NCBI GenBank assembly: GCA_035530655.1
Contig: DATKUK010000108.1
Location: forward strand, 1-64,000
From: DATKUK01 sp035530655
GTDB lineage: Bacteria > Planctomycetota > Phycisphaerae > UBA1845 > DATKUK01
Reading direction: 5' to 3'
Length of the DNA: 64,000 bases
The notes beneath the pieces are model-generated. The model was not told where the DNA came from and did not search any database. It saw only the letters and a list, made by a program, of their open reading frames with translations. Below are positions 59,572 to 64,000 of this stretch, piece after piece; position 1 is the first letter of the stretch; each line of letters opens with the position of its first letter. The position numbers and the translations under genes were made by a program.

Positions 59572-61869
59572 ATGTCTGATTGCGCACCGGCTCCGCTCGA
59601 CCGTGCCTTACGGTCTGCTGCCGCCCTCGCACTTATGATCCCGTCCTGTCTGGCCGGGTGCGCCGCTGGTACGTCCATCCCCGAGTTTTCTTGGCGGTAT
59701 GACCGCGCGGCCGACGAGTGGACGATCGGCTCGCAGGCCGTGCAGGTTCGTGTCGCCTCACAGGTGAACGGACTGGTTGCCGGCCGACTGCGGCTGACGC
59801 ATGGCGATCGGCAACTGGTGGTCAACGGTCTGCAAATGCGAACGTTGGGCGACGAGAAAACCGAGCCCACGAGCGCCCGCTACGAAGGTCAGGGCGACGT
59901 TCTGCGCGTTCATCACGACTTCGGCGACGGGCTGGTGGTCACGGCCGAACTCAAGCTGACCGGCGAGGATCGAATACTCGAGTGTCGGCTCGAACCGACG
60001 GACCGGATCGAGATGATCCGAAACGGCCCGTTGGATGAGCCCATCGAGGCTTTGGCCATCGACTACGGGTGGCTGATGATTCGGCCGGGCAAGTTCAATC
60101 GACCCCGCTTGATGACCGACTTTTTCCTGGGCCGAACGTCTGACGGCACGGCCGTACTGATCGGATGCGATCAGACCGCGCGGCTGGCCGTCGATCCGCA
60201 AGAGAGGCTCTACTCGCTCCACGCGATGTACCGCACGACCTCGGTTACCTACCGCTTTGGCCTGGGCGAAGGTTGGCGCGAGTTGATCGACGCGTATCGG
60301 CAGGTCACGCGCCCTTCGCCGTCGCCTCGGGCCGATCAACTCGTCGGACGCCTGCTGCTTGACGACTGGTCGGGGACCCCGTACGACTACCTGACGCCAG
60401 CCATAGGGTCTCTACGGTTCGTGGGGGTCGAGCAGATCGCGGTCATCCGGCACAACTGGCAGCACCACGGCTACGACGTCAAGCTGCCGGATGTGTTCCC
60501 GCCCAACGCACGCTTCGGAACGCTGAGCCAGGTAGACAGCTTCGCGCGGCTCTGCAAGTCGTACGGCATCCCGTTCGGGCTGCACGATAACTTCTTCGAT
60601 CTGTACGAAGACGCACCCAGCTTCGGCGACTGCGAGCAGGCCTTCCAGCCCAGCGAATGGCATAGGGGGCAGCAGCGGCCCTGGCTGGGCTGGTTCAATC
60701 GGCACACGCAGCAGCGCGCGGTGCGACACACACCGATTTCCGCCAGCAGGATGATGCGGCGCAACCTCACGCAGGTGTGCAACGCCCTGCCCGTCTCGGC
60801 CAGCTTTCTCGACGTGAACAGCTACAGCACCCCGCCACCGATCGAGACGCCCGACGGGCAATTCATCGGTCCGGATGAGGCCCTGCACGCCGAGCGCGAC
60901 ATGTACCGCCAAGCCGCAGACCTCGTCGGTGGGGCGGTGCTCGGCGAGGGCTGCACCGAAAAGTTTCTCGGCGTGGTCGACGGGGCCAACTGTGACCTGT
61001 GGGACGTCAAACGCTGGGAGAACGACCCGGGATGCCAGGAGTGGGAGTTCTTCCCCCTGCTCGACTGGCTGGCCCACGATTGCGTGGTCCTGCAAGGCGC
61101 CGGCTACCCCGGACGCTTCAGGCAGACGACCGCCCAGGGCGTGCGAGCAGACTGCTACCAGCCTCCCTTCACCGATGACTACCGATCGGCAAGCCTGCTG
61201 TTCGGCCATGCCCCACTTTACTTCCTCACGGGCCAGTCGTTCTCGCAGTCGCTGGCCCAGGTCGCCCGGGAGTACTACCTGGGCGTGCCGTTTCACGAAC
61301 ACGTCGGTCGACAACCGATCATCGACGTGCGTCACGAGCCGGACAACATCCATCGTCTGACGGTGGAGTACGCCGACGGTACGACCGTTCACGTCAACCG
61401 CGGCGATGCTCCGTGGGATGTGGCAGGCTGGGCCCTGCCCCAGTTCGGCGTGGTGATTCGCGGGCAGGACTTCTTACAGGGCACCATCCTCTGGCAGGGG
61501 CAAAAAGCGGATATCATGCGCCGCAGTAAGCTGGTCTTTCTCGATATGCGCGGGGTGCGGCGAACTTGGCAGGGCATCACCACCGCCGGCATGCTCGCCG
61601 TACGCCGGCAGGCCGACGGGGTCCAGATCATTCCATTGGCTGATGTCGACTCCATCCATCTCGATCTGGCTCGGATGCTCTACGATCCGAACCAGGTGGC
61701 GGCGGTCGTGCTGATTGATCCCGACGGACGCCGAACACCCGTCGAACGGGCTACCAACGGCTCGCTTACCCTCGACGCATCGCTGCTGGCATTACCCACC
61801 CCGGCCACCCCGTTCGCACCGGCCTACCGCAAGGTATTGCTGCAACTCACCCAGGCGATGGACAACTAA
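59572..61869 (+). CDS. lipoprotein, glycoside hydrolase-like protein of uncertain family
   Basis: A 765-residue lipoprotein: signal peptide SAAALALMIPSCLAGCAAGT with lipobox LAG-C. The first 250 residues are beta-rich (VQVRVASQVNGLVAGRLRLT, DLEFRLEP-type strands). The middle looks like a TIM barrel: IAVIRHNWQHHGYDVKLPDV, then LCKSYGIPFGLHDNFFDLYE, SASFLDVNSYSTPPPIE and GGAVLGEGCTEKF. This order resembles GH101-like and DUF5696-type glycosidases, with Asp of FLDVNSY and Glu of GEGCTE as candidate catalytic residues. A C-terminal beta domain closes the protein. Substrate unknown; an outer-membrane or periplasmic polysaccharide role is inferred. Confidence 0.75.
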   Translation: MSDCAPAPLDRALRSAAALALMIPSCLAGCAAGTSIPEFSWRYDRAADEWTIGSQAVQVRVASQVNGLVAGRLRLTHGDRQLVVNGLQMRTLGDEKTEPTSARYEGQGDVLRVHHDFGDGLVVTAELKLTGEDRILECRLEPTDRIEMIRNGPLDEPIEALAIDYGWLMIRPGKFNRPRLMTDFFLGRTSDGTAVLIGCDQTARLAVDPQERLYSLHAMYRTTSVTYRFGLGEGWRELIDAYRQVTRPSPSPRADQLVGRLLLDDWSGTPYDYLTPAIGSLRFVGVEQIAVIRHNWQHHGYDVKLPDVFPPNARFGTLSQVDSFARLCKSYGIPFGLHDNFFDLYEDAPSFGDCEQAFQPSEWHRGQQRPWLGWFNRHTQQRAVRHTPISASRMMRRNLTQVCNALPVSASFLDVNSYSTPPPIETPDGQFIGPDEALHAERDMYRQAADLVGGAVLGEGCTEKFLGVVDGANCDLWDVKRWENDPGCQEWEFFPLLDWLAHDCVVLQGAGYPGRFRQTTAQGVRADCYQPPFTDDYRSASLLFGHAPLYFLTGQSFSQSLAQVAREYYLGVPFHEHVGRQPIIDVRHEPDNIHRLTVEYADGTTVHVNRGDAPWDVAGWALPQFGVVIRGQDFLQGTILWQGQKADIMRRSKLVFLDMRGVRRTWQGITTAGMLAVRRQADGVQIIPLADVDSIHLDLARMLYDPNQVAAVVLIDPDGRRTPVERATNGSLTLDASLLALPTPATPFAPAYRKVLLQLTQAMDN

Positions 61870-62004
61870 AACGGTCCCCGACGCGGCCGCCCCCCTGAAA
61901 CGGGCTGGCCAATGCCCTCCGCCCCGGCCGCCGCAACGTGCCGGTAAGCCCTGCCTCACGCCATATCCTCTCCCGACACGTGCATAGGGGTCAGCGAATC
62001 AGCG

Positions 62005-62032
62005 TTGCCTTCGGCCGCCCGTGTGGTAACAT
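62005..62032 (+). promoter_or_regulatory. possible promoter TTGCCT-16-TAACAT for uvrA
   Basis: TTGCCT at 62005-62010 and TAACAT at 62027-62032 lie about 70 bases before the uvrA GTG. The match is moderate. I do not see an obvious LexA-type operator near it. Confidence 0.3.
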
Positions 62033-62098
62033 AGTTATTTTGTACATGGAGCCAGAATCCGCTCTGGGCTGGGCGGAGTCAGGGTGTGGAGTTGCACA

Positions 62099-64000
62099 GT
62101 GGCTTCAAGCGGGTCGGCCAAATCCATCGTCATCCAGGGGGCCAGTGAGCATAATCTTCAGCACTTGAACCTGACCATCCCTCGAGATCAGTTGGTGGTC
62201 ATCACCGGACTGAGCGGCTCGGGCAAGAGTTCACTGGCGTTCGACACGATCTATGCAGAGGGGCAGCGGAAGTACGTCGAGTCGCTCTCGGCCTACGCCC
62301 GGCAGTTCCTCGAGCAGATGCAGAAGCCGGAATTGGACCACATCGAGGGCCTCCCTCCCACCATTGCCATCGAGCAGCGGTCCGGTGGGACCAACCCACG
62401 GTCGACGGTGGCTACCACCACGGAGATCTACGACTACCTCCGGCTGCTCTTCGCCCGGGTGGGCCAGCCACACTGCTGGGTGAAGACATCCAGGAATCGC
62501 ACGTGCGGCCGACCCATCAAAAGCCAGACCGTCACACAGATCACCGACACGGTATTGCAGTTGCCCGAGCAAACGCGTCTGATGGTTCTGGCGCCGCTCG
62601 TACGCGGGCAGAAGGGCGAGCACCGCGACGTGTTCCGCCAGATCCAGCGGGAGGGCTTCGTCCGCGTTCGGGCCGATGGCCGCATCTACGAGGTCAAGTC
62701 GCCGCCGGCCTTGCACAAGCATCGCAAGCACACCATCGAGGCCGTGGTAGACCGGCTGGTCGTCAAGCCCGACGTTCGCGCACGGCTGACGGATTCGATC
62801 GAACTGTCGCTGCGCCTGGCCGACGGCCTGGTCACCATCGCCCATGAAAACAACAAGAAGGGATCGGGCGACGGCGAATGGTCCGACGTGATCTTCAGCG
62901 AGCACTACGCCTGCCCGGTTCACCCCCAGGCCAATCTCGAAGAGCTCAGTCCCCGCCTGTTCAGCTTCAACAGTCCGTACGGCGCCTGCCGCGAGTGCGA
63001 TGGTTTGGGCACGATCCTCGAATTCGATCCCGATCTGGCCGTGTCCGACCCGGACAAGTCGCTGGCTCAAGGCGCGGTCGACGCTTGGCGGCACGGCGGC
63101 AAACGGATGAACATCTTCTATAACCGATTGCTCCAGGAGTTCTGTGACGGCTTCGACGTGCCGCCCGATACACCTTACCGCAGCTTGCCCAAGGGAATCC
63201 GTCAGATTCTGCTTCACGGCACCACGCCCGACGACGAACGACGCTACGGCATGCACTTCGAGGGTGTGATCCCCAATCTCCAGCGCCGGTGGGAGAACAC
63301 CGACAGCGAGTACGTCAAGGCCCGCCTGCACGGATACCTGTCGGAGCAGCCCTGTAAGAAGTGCGACGGCGCAAGATTGAGACCCGAATCGCTGAGTGTG
63401 CTGGTGGGAGGGCACAACATCCGTCACGTTAGCACCATGAGCATTGCCGCTGCTCGCGCGTTTTTCGACGAACTCGAGCTGTCCGGCGAGAAGGCCATCA
63501 TCGCCCAGCAGATCCTCAAGGAGATTCGACAGCGACTCCGCTTCATGGACGATGTGGGTGTGGGCTACCTGACCCTGGACCGAACCAGCGCAACGCTCTC
63601 CGGCGGCGAAGCGCAGCGAATCCGCCTGGCCACGCAGGTCGGCAGCGGCCTGGTAGGGGTCTGCTACGTGCTGGACGAGCCGACGATAGGCCTGCACCAA
63701 CGAGACAACAGCAAGCTGATCGCCACGCTGCGGCGCCTCACCGAAATGGGCAACACGGTGCTGGTCGTCGAACACGACGAGGAAACCATCCGTGCCGCCG
63801 ACCACATCATCGATATGGGACCCGGTGCGGGCGCGCACGGCGGTCGCATCGTCGCGCAGGGCACGGTCGGGGAAATCATGGCCGTGCCCGAAAGCATCAC
63901 CGGCCGGTACCTCAGCGGCCGAAGTCGCATCGACTTGCCGCGCCGTCGCAGACGAGTGAAAAAGCAGAACTTCATCGAGGTACGCGGGGCCGCCGAGAAC
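62099..64000 (+). CDS. uvrA: UvrA excinuclease ATPase subunit, 5' part (cut by window end)
   Basis: Damage-recognition ATPase of nucleotide excision repair; 634 residues visible, open to the window end. The GTG at 62099 has GGAG 7 bases upstream. Walker A is LVVITGLSGSGKSSLAFDTI, followed by YARQFLEQMQKPELDHIEGL, the first zinc-finger region, the ABC signature TLSGGEAQRIRLATQVGSGL and Walker B VCYVLDEPTIGLHQRD with VLVVEHDEE. The zinc-finger region reads ACPVHPQANLEELSPRLFSF then GACRECDGLG, with His where most UvrAs have the second Cys. A small insertion lies after ARVGQPHC (WVKTSRNRTCG). The second ATPase half is outside the window. Confidence 0.96.
   Translation, partial: MASSGSAKSIVIQGASEHNLQHLNLTIPRDQLVVITGLSGSGKSSLAFDTIYAEGQRKYVESLSAYARQFLEQMQKPELDHIEGLPPTIAIEQRSGGTNPRSTVATTTEIYDYLRLLFARVGQPHCWVKTSRNRTCGRPIKSQTVTQITDTVLQLPEQTRLMVLAPLVRGQKGEHRDVFRQIQREGFVRVRADGRIYEVKSPPALHKHRKHTIEAVVDRLVVKPDVRARLTDSIELSLRLADGLVTIAHENNKKGSGDGEWSDVIFSEHYACPVHPQANLEELSPRLFSFNSPYGACRECDGLGTILEFDPDLAVSDPDKSLAQGAVDAWRHGGKRMNIFYNRLLQEFCDGFDVPPDTPYRSLPKGIRQILLHGTTPDDERRYGMHFEGVIPNLQRRWENTDSEYVKARLHGYLSEQPCKKCDGARLRPESLSVLVGGHNIRHVSTMSIAAARAFFDELELSGEKAIIAQQILKEIRQRLRFMDDVGVGYLTLDRTSATLSGGEAQRIRLATQVGSGLVGVCYVLDEPTIGLHQRDNSKLIATLRRLTEMGNTVLVVEHDEETIRAADHIIDMGPGAGAHGGRIVAQGTVGEIMAVPESITGRYLSGRSRIDLPRRRRRVKKQNFIEVRGAAEN

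Noticed and set aside
1..64000. tRNA, rRNA and known riboswitches
   Set aside because: Scanning intergenic regions by eye gave no cloverleaf with a GTTCRA loop and no recognisable riboswitch core; a covariance-model search would be decisive.

Overview
The window is high-GC bacterial chromosome with close-packed genes on both strands and recognisable Shine-Dalgarno sites. The gene content suggests a planctomycete, probably of the Phycisphaerae type. The signs are mreB/mreC, futalosine-route menaquinone genes, a PPi-type phosphofructokinase, large secreted or lipid-anchored glycoside hydrolases, a sulfatase remnant, a PQQ-type beta-propeller protein and many interspersed hairpin repeats. The taxon is an inference; there is no rRNA, and I could not find a tRNA or a CRISPR array.

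Layout. 0-10.8 kb: edge of an IS5-type element, an S41 processing peptidase, a minus-strand cell-shape cluster (coiled-coil membrane protein, a 58-residue membrane protein, mreB, mreC, STAS protein), then a plus-strand run with a beta-propeller protein, purH and an SGNH hydrolase. 10.8-18.6 kb: a very large GH42-like secreted protein, a sulfatase remnant, and a two-gene conflict cassette (Trypco1 protein plus a trypsin/NB-ARC/WD40 STAND ATPase) bracketed by hairpin repeats and a local duplication. 18.6-22 kb: lactate dehydrogenase, standalone Clp-N protein, two membrane proteins and a YggS-type PLP protein. 22-26.2 kb: menaquinone genes mqnA, mqnC, an HD-domain gene and a probable aminofutalosine deaminase. 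26.2-33 kb: sugar isomerase-like protein, SprA-like protein, Gfo/Idh/MocA oxidoreductase, GbsR-type regulator, lipoprotein esterase and SpoIIE phosphatase. 33-44 kb: dnaE, a collapsed beta-galactosidase pseudogene, glycogen phosphorylase, a repeat-bounded insert with two orphan membrane proteins, and a glycogen synthase-like glycosyltransferase. 44-51 kb: a membrane/TPR-like protein, larE, an M24 peptidase followed by accB-accC, and PPi-dependent phosphofructokinase. 51-64 kb: MFS and TauE/SafE transporters, an aldo/keto reductase with iron-sulfur tail, GH38 alpha-mannosidase, uvrC, a lipoprotein glycosidase-like protein and the first two-thirds of uvrA.

Most of the window is housekeeping (purine, menaquinone, fatty acid, glycogen, DNA replication and repair) interleaved with polysaccharide-degrading functions. 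The accessory part is concentrated in two places, about 14.8-18.6 kb and 39.7-42.3 kb. Both carry dense short hairpins sharing common edges, and both hold genes unrelated to their surroundings. The first is the best candidate for an interesting system: a predicted NTP-dependent defence or conflict module whose WD40 sensor array has shrunk to about two repeats and whose partner gene has a duplicated 5' end.
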